From Ga0077527 sp964486865 (GTDB lineage Bacteria > Pseudomonadota > Gammaproteobacteria > Burkholderiales > SG8-41): a stretch of DNA of 64,000 nucleotides. The notes below the pieces were generated by a model. It had not been told where the DNA came from. It did not search any database and worked only from the letters and a program-made list of their open reading frames with translations. Shown piece by piece: positions 1 through 8,256 of the stretch (within the stretch, counting starts at the first letter, position 1; every line of letters starts with the position of its first letter). The stretch spans positions 62,001 through 126,000 of the forward strand of contig CAZAOZ010000002.1 of assembly GCA_964486865.1 (NCBI GenBank), given 5' to 3'. Position numbers and translations under genes: made by a program.

Positions 1-725
1 ATGATGTCGTACAGCGCCAGTTGGGCGGCAAGATCGTTCAGCGGAATGACATGGCCGAAAAAGCGGTCGGCCAGTTGCTGCGCGCGCGCCTGCGTGCGGT
101 TGGCGAAAGTCATGCGCCGCGGATGATGCGCGGCAAAATGCGTCGCCACCAGATCGATCATTTCGCCGGCGCCGACCAGCAGCACACTCTGCTCCGCGAT
201 GCTCGGATAAATGCGCCCGGCCAGCCGCACCGCCGCCGCCGCCATCGACACCGTGTTCGCGCCAATGTCGGTTTCGCTGCGCACGGATTTCGCCACCGAA
301 AACGTGCGCTGGAACAGCTTGTTCAGCAGCCAGCCCAGCGTGCCGGCGGCTTCGGCGGTACGCACCGCGTCCTTGAACTGGCCGAGGATCTGCGGCTCAC
401 CCAGCACCATCGAGTCCAGCCCGCTGGCCACGCGGAAGGCGTGTTTCACGGCGCGATCCTGCGGCAGCTCGTAGAGATAGGGCGCGATCTGCGACGGTTT
501 CAGGTGGTGATAACCGGCCAGCCATTCCACGGCATGCACCGGCTCCACGGTCGAGCAGTACACCTCCGTGCGGTTGCAGGTCGAAATGATCGCCGCCTCG
601 CTGACCGGCCGGCGATCGACCAGATCGCGCAGCGCCTGCGTCAATTGTTCGGCGTGGAATACCACCCGCTCGCGCACATCGAGCGGCGCGGTCTGGTGAT
701 TGAGTCCGAAGGCGAACAGCGGCAT
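1..725 (-). CDS. hemA: Glutamyl-tRNA reductase (5' part, runs off the window)
   Basis: NADPH-dependent reductase that converts glutamyl-tRNA to glutamate-1-semialdehyde, the first committed step of C5-route tetrapyrrole synthesis. Reading the minus strand from ATG at 725 gives MPLFAFGLNHQTAPLDVRER, then the active-site motif STCNRTEVY with the nucleophilic Cys at residue 50. Next come GLDSMVLGEPQILGQ and the start of the NADPH domain (VLLVGAGEM). About 241 codons are present; the C-terminal half lies beyond position 1. A modest Shine-Dalgarno (AGGA) lies about 12 nt upstream of the ATG. An in-frame upstream extension has no better start. The downstream neighbour cannot be seen. Confidence 0.95.
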   Translation of the reverse strand, partial: MPLFAFGLNHQTAPLDVRERVVFHAEQLTQALRDLVDRRPVSEAAIISTCNRTEVYCSTVEPVHAVEWLAGYHHLKPSQIAPYLYELPQDRAVKHAFRVASGLDSMVLGEPQILGQFKDAVRTAEAAGTLGWLLNKLFQRTFSVAKSVRSETDIGANTVSMAAAAVRLAGRIYPSIAEQSVLLVGAGEMIDLVATHFAAHHPRRMTFANRTQARAQQLADRFFGHVIPLNDLAAQLALYDI

Positions 726-847
726 GGGCGTGTAATGTAATCCTGAAAACGGCGATTCCGAAAACGGCAATCCCGAAAAATGTCTTATATTTTAACTGCT
801 TACCGCTGCCCCTGCCACTTGGCGGCGCCGCATAACCGTCTGGCCGG

Positions 848-1825
848 TCAATGCTCCGTGATGCCCGCGTCCTTGATCAGCCGGGTCCACTTCGCCAGCT
901 CCGTTTTGAAGTAGCTGCGAAACGCCTGCGGGTCTTTCAGCTCCGGATCCAGCCCGGCGTTCTGCAGCTGCTCCAGCACATCAGGCAGCGCCATGGTCGC
1001 AACGGTTTCCTTGTACATGCGTCCGACAATCGCGGCCGGCGTTTTCGCCGGAAAGGCAAAACCCAGCCAGCCGCTGGCCTCGAATCCCGCGTAACCGCTC
1101 TCCGCGATGGCCGGAACGTCCGGCAATATCGGCGAGCGCCTGAGGCTGGTGACGCCCAGGCCGCGCAGCTTGCCGGACCGCACATGCGGCGCGCCGGTGG
1201 AAATGATCCCCGCTGAAAAAGGCACCTGTCCGGACAGCACATCGACCACCGCCGGACCGCCGCCCTTGTACGGCACGTTGATCACGCGGATGCCCGCGGT
1301 GTGGCTGAACAACTCGAACGCCAGATGCGCAATGCTGCCCCGGCCCGGATTGGCGACGGCGATTCTGTCCGGCTGCTGTTTGACCAGCGCCACAAAATCC
1401 CTGAGCGTTCTGGATGCGTTCGACGGATGCGTGGCGAGCAGGATGCTCACTGCGACCAGTTGCGCCACCGGCGCAAAATCATTGACCGGATCGTAGGGCA
1501 TCTTGCCCAGCAATCCCGGGCTCATCGCGATCGAAGACACCGACGCCAGCACCATGGTGTAGCCGTCGGGCGCGGCTTTCGCCAGCATGTCATGCGCAAT
1601 GTTGCCGCCGGCGCCGGGGCGGTTATCCACCACCAGTTGCTGCCCCAGCCGCGGGCCGAGCTTCGCCGCCACCACGCGCGCCACCAGGTCATTGGCGCCG
1701 CCCGGCGCAAAGCCGACCAGCAGGCGCACCGGCCGCACGGGATAGGCGTCCGCCGCCCACGCCGGCGGCGCTGCCGCTATCGCCGCGACGAACGCCGCAT
1801 AAGCATGCCATTTTGGATTTTTCAT
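848..1825 (-). CDS. Bug/TctC-family periplasmic solute-binding protein
   Basis: Extracytoplasmic binding protein of the tripartite tricarboxylate transporter type, 325 residues, the usual family length. It has a signal peptide ending near residue 24 (AWA), then YPVRPVRLLVGFAPGGANDL, the family's ligand-binding first loop, and PGAGGNIAHD and KAAPDGYT. A good Shine-Dalgarno (GAGGAG) precedes the ATG. No TctA or TctB membrane subunits are nearby, as is common for the many orphan Bug proteins of betaproteobacteria. It is divergent from the GlcG-like gene. The ligand cannot be read from the sequence; a carboxylate is the usual type. Confidence 0.9.
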   Translation of the reverse strand: MKNPKWHAYAAFVAAIAAAPPAWAADAYPVRPVRLLVGFAPGGANDLVARVVAAKLGPRLGQQLVVDNRPGAGGNIAHDMLAKAAPDGYTMVLASVSSIAMSPGLLGKMPYDPVNDFAPVAQLVAVSILLATHPSNASRTLRDFVALVKQQPDRIAVANPGRGSIAHLAFELFSHTAGIRVINVPYKGGGPAVVDVLSGQVPFSAGIISTGAPHVRSGKLRGLGVTSLRRSPILPDVPAIAESGYAGFEASGWLGFAFPAKTPAAIVGRMYKETVATMALPDVLEQLQNAGLDPELKDPQAFRSYFKTELAKWTRLIKDAGITEH

Positions 1826-1882
1826 TGCGTCTCCTCGTGCTTACACATTGTAGAGGAAGCGTTGCGGCGCTACCACGCGACA

Positions 1883-1888
1883 TATAAT
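1883..1888 (+). promoter_or_regulatory. -10 box (TATAAT) for the GlcG-like gene
   Basis: A perfect TATAAT lies 34 bp upstream of the ATG at 1917, followed by AGGAG at about 1900. No convincing -35 box is seen at the expected distance. Confidence 0.5.
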
Positions 1889-1916
1889 CTTCGGCATTCA
1901 GGAGAACCCCACGCCC

Positions 1917-2378
1917 ATGATCACCCTGTCACAAGCTGAAAAAATAATCGACGCCATACTCGCGCGCGCCCGCGAACTGCAGTGCCGCCCCATTTCGGCG
2001 GTGGTGGTGGAACCCGGCGCCATCATCAAGGCATTCAAAAAAGAAGACGGCTCTTCAATGCTGCGCTTCGAAATGGCCATGGGCAAAGCCTATGCCGCGC
2101 TGGCGCTGGGGCGCTCATCGAGCCTGGTGCGGGAACGCGCCGAAGCGCGGCCGCTGTTCATGGATTTCCTGTTCAAGGCTTCCGAGGACAAAATATTCGC
2201 CGAAGGCGGCGGTATGCTGATCCGCGCTGCAAACGGCGAACCGCTGGGCGCGGTCGGCGTCACCGGCGACACCCAGGAACAGGACGAAGCACTCGCCGCG
2301 CACGGCATCCGCGCGGCAGGACTCAAGACCGATGAGGATTGCGCCGGTCTGGCGCATCCGGTGCGGCTGAAGAATTAA
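1917..2378 (+). CDS. GlcG/HbpS family protein (DUF336)
   Basis: Small cytosolic protein of 153 residues, the full family length. It starts MITLSQAEKIIDAILARARE and carries the typical segments FEMAMGKAYAAL, FAEGGGMLIR and LGAVGVTGDTQEQDEALA. Members include GlcG of glycolate operons and the haem-binding HbpS; the biochemical role of most is unknown. AGGAG lies 12 nt before the ATG. It is divergent from the Bug protein gene, a pairing that hints at small-acid metabolism. Its stop codon is followed in the same frame by the HigB remnant, with no gap in the reading phase. Confidence 0.85.
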   Translation: MITLSQAEKIIDAILARARELQCRPISAVVVEPGAIIKAFKKEDGSSMLRFEMAMGKAYAALALGRSSSLVRERAEARPLFMDFLFKASEDKIFAEGGGMLIRAANGEPLGAVGVTGDTQEQDEALAAHGIRAAGLKTDEDCAGLAHPVRLKN

Positions 2379-2390
2379 CGGGCCGGGTGT

Positions 2391-2495
2391 TTACGTGCCG
2401 GGCAACACAGCATGCGCATCAACGATCAATACCGGCTGTGTTTCCGATGGACTGATTCCGGCCCGGAAAACGTGGAAATTGTGGACTATCACTGA
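2391..2495 (+). pseudogene. C-terminal remnant of HigB toxin
   Basis: Reading on from the TAA of the GlcG-like gene in the same frame gives LRAGQHSMRINDQYRLCFRW, then TDSGPENVEIVDYH and a stop at 2493-2495. This matches the last third of RelE-superfamily HigB toxins (about 92 residues in full), which end in a very conserved VEIVDYH. The first two thirds, including any start codon, are missing. The remnant sits 12 bp before higA, exactly where an intact higB would be. Confidence 0.8.
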
Positions 2496-2507
2496 CGGAG
2501 AAATATC

Positions 2508-2807
2508 ATGTTCAAGAACGGCATGCGGCCCGTGCATCCCGGTGAAATTCTGCGCGAGGATTATCTGGCGCCGCTCAGCATGAGCGCGAACGCGCTCGCC
2601 AAGGCGCTGAACGTACCCGCGCCGCGTATCAATGATGTCGTGCGTGAGCGGCGCGGCATCACCGCCGACACGGCGATGAGGCTTGCGCGTTATTTTGGCG
2701 GTGATGCGCGCTCGTGGCTCAATCTGCAGGCGGCGTATGACCTGCGGCTCGCGGAGCAAGCCAACGCCAAGCGTATCGAACGCGAGATTACGCCTGCGCC
2801 GGCCTGA
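2508..2807 (+). CDS. higA: HigA-type antitoxin, Xre family (orphan)
   Basis: 99-residue DNA-binding antitoxin. It starts MFKNGMRPVHPGEILREDYL, the hallmark N-terminus of HigA. A helix-turn-helix follows (MSANALAKALNVPAPRINDV), then RRGITADTAMRLARYFG. GGAG lies 8 nt upstream of the ATG. In an intact module HigA binds HigB and represses the higBA promoter. Here the toxin is reduced to a C-terminal stub, so the gene is a solitary antitoxin. It may persist as a plain repressor or as protection against a HigB elsewhere; that is inference. Confidence 0.92.
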   Translation: MFKNGMRPVHPGEILREDYLAPLSMSANALAKALNVPAPRINDVVRERRGITADTAMRLARYFGGDARSWLNLQAAYDLRLAEQANAKRIEREITPAPA

Positions 2808-2851
2808 TCAATGGAATGAAACGATACTGCCGCGCGCAAGACAGCGTCCTT

Positions 2852-3022
2852 TCAGGACGCGATGGCGATCATGTCGAAATCGGCCTTGGTCGCCCCGCAA
2901 TGCGGGCAGGTCCAGTCGGCCGGCACATCTTCCCAGCGCGTTCCCGGCGCAATGCCTTCATCGGGCAGCCCGGCGGCTTCGTCATAGATGAAGTTGCACA
3001 GGATGCACTGCCATTTCTTCAT
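2852..3022 (-). CDS. Rubredoxin
   Basis: 56-residue iron-only electron carrier. The protein starts MKKWQCILCNFIYDEAAG and continues through WEDVPADWTCPHCGATKADF. The four iron ligands are Cys6, Cys9, Cys39 and Cys42 in two CxxC knuckles, and the rubredoxin core residues around them are conserved. The start lies 14 bp after the stop of the D-2-hydroxyacid dehydrogenase gene, so the two are probably co-transcribed. Its redox partner is not identified in the window. The Shine-Dalgarno is weak (AGGGCG). Confidence 0.93.
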   Translation of the reverse strand: MKKWQCILCNFIYDEAAGLPDEGIAPGTRWEDVPADWTCPHCGATKADFDMIAIAS

Positions 3023-3036
3023 GCCGCGCCCTGCAA

Positions 3037-4059
3037 TCAGCGCTGCCCGTTTTGCTGCTGTTCATTCAGCAGCTGCTCATTCAACATTCGTTCGCCGCGC
3101 ACAAAATGCTGCACGTTGCCGGTAAACACCGCTGCCGCGCGCCGGTCGTTGCCGTCGGATGCAGAGGCATTGTGCGGCGACACGATGACGTTGGGAATGT
3201 TCCACAGCGGTGAATCCGCGGGCAGCGGTTCTTTCTCGAACACGTCGAGATAGGCGCCGGCGATCTGCTTGCTCTGCAGCGCGGCAATCAGCGCTTGTTC
3301 ATCGGCGACCGCGCCGCGCGCGACGTTGATCAGATGCGCATGCCTGGGCATCAGCGCCAGCGTTCCGGCGTTGACCAGTTGGTGGGTCTCTTTGGTGTAC
3401 GGACAGGCCAGCACCAGCCAGTCGCAGCGCGGCAGCAGTTCCGGCAATTTGTCGAGCGTGTGAATTTCATCGACCGGATCGCCGTCGCGTTTGGGACTGC
3501 GCCGTACGCCGATCACGGTCATGCCGAGCGCCTTGCAGAGCCGCGCCACCGTCGCCCCGATATTGCCGAGGCCGACGACGATCACCGTCTGCCCGCGCAG
3601 GTCGCGCGGCACGTCCTTGCCGCGCGCGGGATCCCAGCGCCGCTCGCGCTGTGCGGCAATCCAGCGCGGGAAACCGCGCGCCAGCATCAGCAGGCCGCCG
3701 ATGGCCGTCAGCCCGACCGGTTCGCCGTTGCTGCCGGCCGAAGTGGTCAGCCGCACCTTGCGTTCATGCAGCGCCGGCAGGAACGGATGCTGGTCGATGC
3801 CGGTGCTGGTGAAATGCACCCACTTCAGGTTGGGCGCGGCCTTCACGGTTTCGCTGAAGGTGTGATAGTGATCGGAGAAGCGGATGTCGCGCGTCAGGTA
3901 GGCGATTTCGATCTGCGCCAGTTCCTCCTCGGACAGCCGCTGTGCCGGATCTTCGGGCAGGTGAATGATCCGCGGCGTCGTTCCTGCGGCCGTGGCCGCG
4001 GCCCGCAGTTCCGCGCCGAACTGCGCAATAAAACCCTTCGACAGCAGCATGCCGGTCAT
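3037..4059 (-). CDS. D-isomer-specific 2-hydroxyacid dehydrogenase
   Basis: 340-residue NAD(P)H-dependent oxidoreductase that interconverts 2-oxo acids and D-2-hydroxy acids. The Rossmann fold shows VVGLGNIGATVARLC followed by VIGVRRS; the arginines after the second strand suggest NADP(H) preference, as in the GhrA group. The catalytic Arg (NVARGAV), Glu (EKEPLP) and His (VSPHNAS) are all present. It lies 24 bp downstream of the methylisocitrate lyase-type gene on the same strand and just upstream of rubredoxin, so these three form a likely operon. The substrate is unknown; glyoxylate, hydroxypyruvate or another 2-oxo acid is possible. Confidence 0.87.
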   Translation of the reverse strand: MTGMLLSKGFIAQFGAELRAAATAAGTTPRIIHLPEDPAQRLSEEELAQIEIAYLTRDIRFSDHYHTFSETVKAAPNLKWVHFTSTGIDQHPFLPALHERKVRLTTSAGSNGEPVGLTAIGGLLMLARGFPRWIAAQRERRWDPARGKDVPRDLRGQTVIVVGLGNIGATVARLCKALGMTVIGVRRSPKRDGDPVDEIHTLDKLPELLPRCDWLVLACPYTKETHQLVNAGTLALMPRHAHLINVARGAVADEQALIAALQSKQIAGAYLDVFEKEPLPADSPLWNIPNVIVSPHNASASDGNDRRAAAVFTGNVQHFVRGERMLNEQLLNEQQQNGQR

Positions 4060-4083
4060 CGCCTGGCCTTCCAGCAGCCGTGA

Positions 4084-4992
4084 TCAGCGCTTGTCGCGCT
4101 TGAACAGCGCGTCGAGCTTCTGTTCGTAGGCGTGATAGTCGAGATAATCGTAGAGATCGTCGCGCGACTGCATCAGCTCCACGACATTTTTCTGGTGCCC
4201 TTCCTTGCGGATGCTCTGGTACACGCGCAGCGCCGCGGCATTGGCGGCGCGCCAGGCCGACAGCGGATACAGCGCCATCGCGACGTTGGCGCCCGCCAGT
4301 TCCTGCGTGGTGAACAGCGGCGTCTGGCCGAACTCGGTGATGTTGGCGAGGATCGGTACCTTGACTGCGTCGGCGAATTTTTTGTACATCGCCAGATCGG
4401 TGATGGCTTCTGGAAAAATCATGTCGGCGCCGGCCTCGACACAGGCCACGGAGCGCTCGACGGCCGCCTCCAGCCCTTCGACCGCCAGCGCATCGGTGCG
4501 CGCGATGATCACAAAATCCGGATCGGTTTTGGCGTCGGCCGCGGCCTTGATGCGATCCACCATTTCTTCCTTGCTGACAATCTCCTTGTTGGGCCGGTGG
4601 CCGCAGCGCTTCTGCATGACCTGGTCTTCCATGTGCAACGCCCCTGCCCCGAACTTGATCAGCGACTTCACGGTACGTGCAATATTGAAAGCGCCGCCGA
4701 AACCGGTATCAATATCGACCAGCAGCGGCAAATCACACGCGTCGGTAATCCGCCGCACGTCGGTCAGCACATCGTCGAGCGTGGTGATCGCCAGATCGGG
4801 AACGCCCAGCGACCCGGCAGCCACGCCGCCGCCCGACAGGTAAATCGCCTTGAAGCCGCTGCGTTCGGCCAGCCGCGCATGATAGGCGTTGATGGCGCCG
4901 ACGATCTGCAGCGGTTTTTCCGCCGCCAGCGCCGCGCGAAAGCGCGCGCCGGCCGATTGCCGCGCCGCGCCGGGTTTTGAAAGATTGGCCAT
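4084..4992 (-). CDS. prpB: Methylisocitrate lyase-type enzyme (ICL/PEP mutase superfamily)
   Basis: 302 residues, close to PrpB (about 296). PrpB cleaves 2-methylisocitrate to pyruvate and succinate in propionate breakdown. Seen here are YLSGGGVAAGSLGVPDLAIT, the metal-binding LLVDIDTGFG, the active-site loop KRCGHRPNK and the family run IIARTDALAVEG. The match is close to true PrpB, but prpC, prpD and acnD are not nearby. A role on a related C5 substrate (for example dimethylmalate-type cleavage) cannot be excluded. AGGAG lies 7 nt before the ATG. A palindromic operator candidate lies in the divergent promoter region shared with the IclR gene. Confidence 0.85.
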   Translation of the reverse strand: MANLSKPGAARQSAGARFRAALAAEKPLQIVGAINAYHARLAERSGFKAIYLSGGGVAAGSLGVPDLAITTLDDVLTDVRRITDACDLPLLVDIDTGFGGAFNIARTVKSLIKFGAGALHMEDQVMQKRCGHRPNKEIVSKEEMVDRIKAAADAKTDPDFVIIARTDALAVEGLEAAVERSVACVEAGADMIFPEAITDLAMYKKFADAVKVPILANITEFGQTPLFTTQELAGANVAMALYPLSAWRAANAAALRVYQSIRKEGHQKNVVELMQSRDDLYDYLDYHAYEQKLDALFKRDKR

Positions 4993-5046
4993 GGAAAAGC
5001 TCCTGTGGATGGCAACGTCGGGAATCCGGCGGCGCCCGGGGGTTTA

Positions 5047-5075
5047 TCCAGATAACCGGATGTCCGGTATCTGGA
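5047..5075. promoter_or_regulatory. Palindromic operator candidate between prpB and the iclR-type gene
   Basis: The arms TCCAGATAACCGGA and TCCGGTATCTGGA flank a central TG. They are inverted copies except for one extra A in the left arm. The site lies about 55 bp upstream of the prpB start and about 120 bp upstream of the IclR start, the expected place for an IclR-family regulator to control both genes. A CATAAT at 5155-5160 is a candidate -10 box for the regulator. Confidence 0.55.
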
Positions 5076-5195
5076 CAAAATCTGTTTTAGTGCGGTTATT
5101 TGGCGCCGAAAAGATAGCACAGGGTCGGCTATTCCGCTAGGGCGGAGGCGGTGGCATAATCCGCTTTCCCCAAGTATCACGATTCGGACTAACCC

Positions 5196-6005
5196 ATGGC
5201 CACGCTGAAAAATTCTGACGACGACACGCAGGGCCGGCTGACCGGCACCCAAAGCATAGAGCGCGCGCTGCTGTTGCTGCGCGAGATCGCCGCGCACAAT
5301 CGCGCAGGATCGCGCCTGCTCGACCTCGCCACCCGCACCAGCCTGCAGCGGCCGACCGTGCATCGCATGCTGAAGTGCCTGGCGCATGAAGGCATGGTGC
5401 AGCAGGATGCCGAAACCCATCGTTATTTTCTCGGCGCAATGGCCTTCGAGCTGGGGCTGACTGCCGCGCCGCGCTTCAATCTGCGCGAGATCTGCCACCC
5501 GGCGATGACGCGCATCGCGGAAGCCACCGGCGATACCGTGTTCCTGACGCAGCGCAGCGGTCTCGACGCCGTATGCATCGACCGCCACGAAGGCACTTTC
5601 CCGATCAAGACCTTCACCCTTGAAGTCGGCATGCGCCGGCCGCTGGGTGTCGGCATCGGCAGCCTGGCCATACTCGCGGCACTGCCCGACGAAGAAGTCC
5701 GCAATATCATCACCAGCAACGAGCCGCGGTTGCCCGAGCACGGACTCAACGGCGCCACGCTGCTGTCGCAGGCGCGCAAGGCCCAGAAACTCGGCTACGC
5801 AGTGCGCGAAACGCCGACGCTGGCCGGCGTGCGTTCCATCGGCCAGGTGCTGCGCAACCAAAGCGGCATGCCGTTTGCTGCGTTGTCGATTTCGGCGATC
5901 TCCAGCCGCATGGCCGACCGCCGCGTGCAGGAACTGGTCACGATGCTGCGCAACGAGTCGCGGCTGATCGAACGACAGATTGCCAACGGCCTGGAGCCGC
6001 GCTGA
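5196..6005 (+). CDS. IclR-family transcriptional regulator
   Basis: 269 residues, family length. The N-terminal winged helix-turn-helix covers roughly residues 20-80 (SIERALLLLREIAAHN, then TSLQRPTVHRMLKCLAHEG). The rest is the GAF-like IclR effector domain, with DTVFLTQRSGLDAVCIDR and RPLGVGIGSLAILA. IclR proteins bind small organic acids and control catabolic operons. The gene is divergent from prpB and heads the plus-strand CoA-ester gene cluster, so it probably controls one or both. The effector is unknown. Confidence 0.93.
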   Translation: MATLKNSDDDTQGRLTGTQSIERALLLLREIAAHNRAGSRLLDLATRTSLQRPTVHRMLKCLAHEGMVQQDAETHRYFLGAMAFELGLTAAPRFNLREICHPAMTRIAEATGDTVFLTQRSGLDAVCIDRHEGTFPIKTFTLEVGMRRPLGVGIGSLAILAALPDEEVRNIITSNEPRLPEHGLNGATLLSQARKAQKLGYAVRETPTLAGVRSIGQVLRNQSGMPFAALSISAISSRMADRRVQELVTMLRNESRLIERQIANGLEPR

Positions 6006-6051
6006 TTACCGGCGGCGGCGCCGTCATCAACCCGGGATAAGGCGACAGCGG

Positions 6052-7302
6052 ATGGGCTTGCCACAACGCGATTACGACCCCGCTGCCCGCGGCCCGCTGG
6101 ACGGGGTGCGGATACTCGATCTGTCGCGGCTGGTCGCCGGCAACATGCTGACGCAGGTGCTGGGCGACTTCGGCGCCGAGGTGATCAAGGTCGAGCCGCC
6201 CGCCGGCGACACACTGCGCGCGTGGAAAGTCGAGAATATCGACACCAACTGGAAACTCTACGCGCGCAACAAGAAAAGCCTGGCGCTCGAACTGCGCAAG
6301 CCGGAGGCGCGCGAACTGCTGCTGAAACTGGCGGCTACCGCAGCGGTGTTTGTCGAAAGTTTCCGTCCCGGCACGCTGGAGGCCATGGGACTGGCCCCCG
6401 ATGCGCTGCTCGCGCGCAACCCGAAGTTGATCATCGTGCGCATTTCGGGCTGGGGGCAGGACGGCCCGTACCAGCGCCGCCCCGGTTTCGGCACCCTGGT
6501 CGAAGGCATGTCGGGATTCGCCGCGATCAACGGCTTTGAAGATCGTGAACCGGTGCTGCCGCCGATGTATCTCGCCGACACCATCGCCGGACTCTATGGC
6601 GCCTCGGGCGTGATGGTGGCGCTGCGCGAAGTGGAACACAACGGCGGCCAAGGGCAGGTCATCGATCTGCCGCTGCTCGATCCGCTGTTCGCGGTGCTGG
6701 GGCCGCAGGCCGCCAATTACCGGCTGACCGGAAAAATAAAACCGCGCACCGGCAGCCGCTCCACCAACGCCGCGCCGCGCAATGCCTACAAATGCAGCGA
6801 CGGCAAATACGTCGGGCTTTCGGCGTCGATCCAGAAAATGGCCGAACGCGTGTTTACATCCATCGGCCGCCCCGATCTGATCGACAATCCGCGCTACAAA
6901 ACCAACGCCGACCGCGTCAAACACGCCGCGGAGCTCGATGCCATCATCGGTGCGTTCGTCGCCCAGCGCACGCAGGCCGAGAATGTGGCATTTTTCGAAA
7001 AAGCCGACGTCACCATCGGGCCGATTTACGACATTGCGCAAATCGTCGAAGACCCGCATGTGCTGGCGCGCGAACTGCTCGCCGACTATCCAGATAAAGA
7101 CATGGGCGCGTATCCGATGCACCATGTCGTGCCGCGGCTGTCCGGCACGCCGGCGTCGATCCGCACGCCGGCGCCGCGGATCGGCGAACATAATGCGGCG
7201 TTGCTGGCGGAACTGGGCATTGATGCCGGGATGTACCGGCAATTGCTGGCGGACGGGGTGGCGGCGGAAGGCGGTGCCGGCGATGCCGATGAACCCGCCT
7301 GA
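6052..7302 (+). CDS. Family III (CaiB/BaiF) CoA-transferase
   Basis: 416 residues from the chosen ATG. Transfers CoA between carboxylic acids through a glutamyl/aspartyl-anhydride mechanism. Seen are LDGVRILDLSRLVAGNM, LGDFGAEVIKVEPPAGD, the family core SGWGQDGPYQRRPGFGT and the likely catalytic Asp in YLADTIAG. A longer in-frame reading starts at 5980, but it would overlap the regulator and begins with low-complexity arginine-rich sequence. The start at 6052 puts the conserved domain at residue 13. The gene follows the IclR regulator by 46 bp. Donor and acceptor acids are not known; a C5 dicarboxylate with succinyl-CoA fits the context. Confidence 0.9.
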   Translation: MGLPQRDYDPAARGPLDGVRILDLSRLVAGNMLTQVLGDFGAEVIKVEPPAGDTLRAWKVENIDTNWKLYARNKKSLALELRKPEARELLLKLAATAAVFVESFRPGTLEAMGLAPDALLARNPKLIIVRISGWGQDGPYQRRPGFGTLVEGMSGFAAINGFEDREPVLPPMYLADTIAGLYGASGVMVALREVEHNGGQGQVIDLPLLDPLFAVLGPQAANYRLTGKIKPRTGSRSTNAAPRNAYKCSDGKYVGLSASIQKMAERVFTSIGRPDLIDNPRYKTNADRVKHAAELDAIIGAFVAQRTQAENVAFFEKADVTIGPIYDIAQIVEDPHVLARELLADYPDKDMGAYPMHHVVPRLSGTPASIRTPAPRIGEHNAALLAELGIDAGMYRQLLADGVAAEGGAGDADEPA

Positions 7303-7341
7303 CGACATTTCAATTTATTAAATTAAAACAACGGGTTAACC

Positions 7342-8253
7342 ATGTATAAAGAGCTTCCGGTGTGGCGTTCACTGATGTATGTGCCGGTCAACGTCGAGAA
7401 ATATGTCGACAAGGCGCACACCCGCGGCGCCGACGTGATCCAGCTCGATATTGAAGACAGCGTGCCGCCGGCCGAAAAGGCCAACGCCCGCAAACTGGTC
7501 GAGAAAAATGCGGCGCGCGTGAAACGCGGCGGCGCCGACGTGGTGGTGCGCATCAACCAGCCGCTGTCGCTGGCGGTGCGCGACATCGAGCATTCGATCT
7601 GCCCCGACGTCAACGGCATCGCCGTCACCAAGGCGTCCGGCGTGTCCCATGTGCAACTGCTCGACGAGATGATCAGCGAGCTGGAACAGCAGCGCGGCAT
7701 GACCGTCGGCCACACCAAATTCATTGTCATGATCGAGACGCCGGAAGCATTTTTCCGCATCCGCGACATCACCACCGCCAGCAGCCGCATCATCGCCTGC
7801 AACATCGGCGGCGAGGATTTCGCGCTGAACTGCAACATGCAGCCCACCGGCGAGGCGTTGTTCTATCCCAAGCAGCACATGATCATCGCCGCCAACGCCG
7901 CCGGCATCATGCCGCTGGGTTTCATCGACAGCGTGGCCACCTTCGGCGACTGGGAAAAATTCCGCATCATGGTGCGCCGCTCGCGCGATTTCGGCTTCAT
8001 GGGCGCCGGCTGCATACACCCCGGCCAGGTCACCATCGTCAACGAGGAATACAAGCCCAGCGCCGAAGAAGTCGAATATGCGCGCAAGGTCATCGCGCTG
8101 GACAAGGAAGCCGCGGCCAGCGGGCGCGCCTCGTTCGCGCTCGACGGCAAGATGATCGACATCCCGATCATCACCCGTGCCGAGCGGCTGCTCAAACGCT
8201 ACGATGCGATCATTGCGCGCGAATCCCGGACGCTGGCGGCGATGAAAGGCTGA
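7342..8253 (+). CDS. CitE-type lyase (HpcH/HpaI family), citramalyl-/malyl-CoA lyase-like
   Basis: 303-residue Mg2+-dependent TIM-barrel lyase of the citrate lyase beta-subunit family. It has WRSLMYVPVN, the metal-site LDIEDSV, MIETPEAFFRIRDI with the metal-binding Glu, and CNIGGEDFALN. The C-terminal segment GAGCIHPGQV is typical of malyl-, citramalyl- and methylmalyl-CoA lyases. The preceding 40-bp spacer is very AT-rich and may carry a separate promoter; no strong Shine-Dalgarno is seen. Flanked by a CoA-transferase and a hydratase, it could cleave citramalyl-CoA to acetyl-CoA and pyruvate. The exact substrate is inference. Confidence 0.87.
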   Translation: MYKELPVWRSLMYVPVNVEKYVDKAHTRGADVIQLDIEDSVPPAEKANARKLVEKNAARVKRGGADVVVRINQPLSLAVRDIEHSICPDVNGIAVTKASGVSHVQLLDEMISELEQQRGMTVGHTKFIVMIETPEAFFRIRDITTASSRIIACNIGGEDFALNCNMQPTGEALFYPKQHMIIAANAAGIMPLGFIDSVATFGDWEKFRIMVRRSRDFGFMGAGCIHPGQVTIVNEEYKPSAEEVEYARKVIALDKEAAASGRASFALDGKMIDIPIITRAERLLKRYDAIIARESRTLAAMKG

Positions 8254-8256
8254 GGC

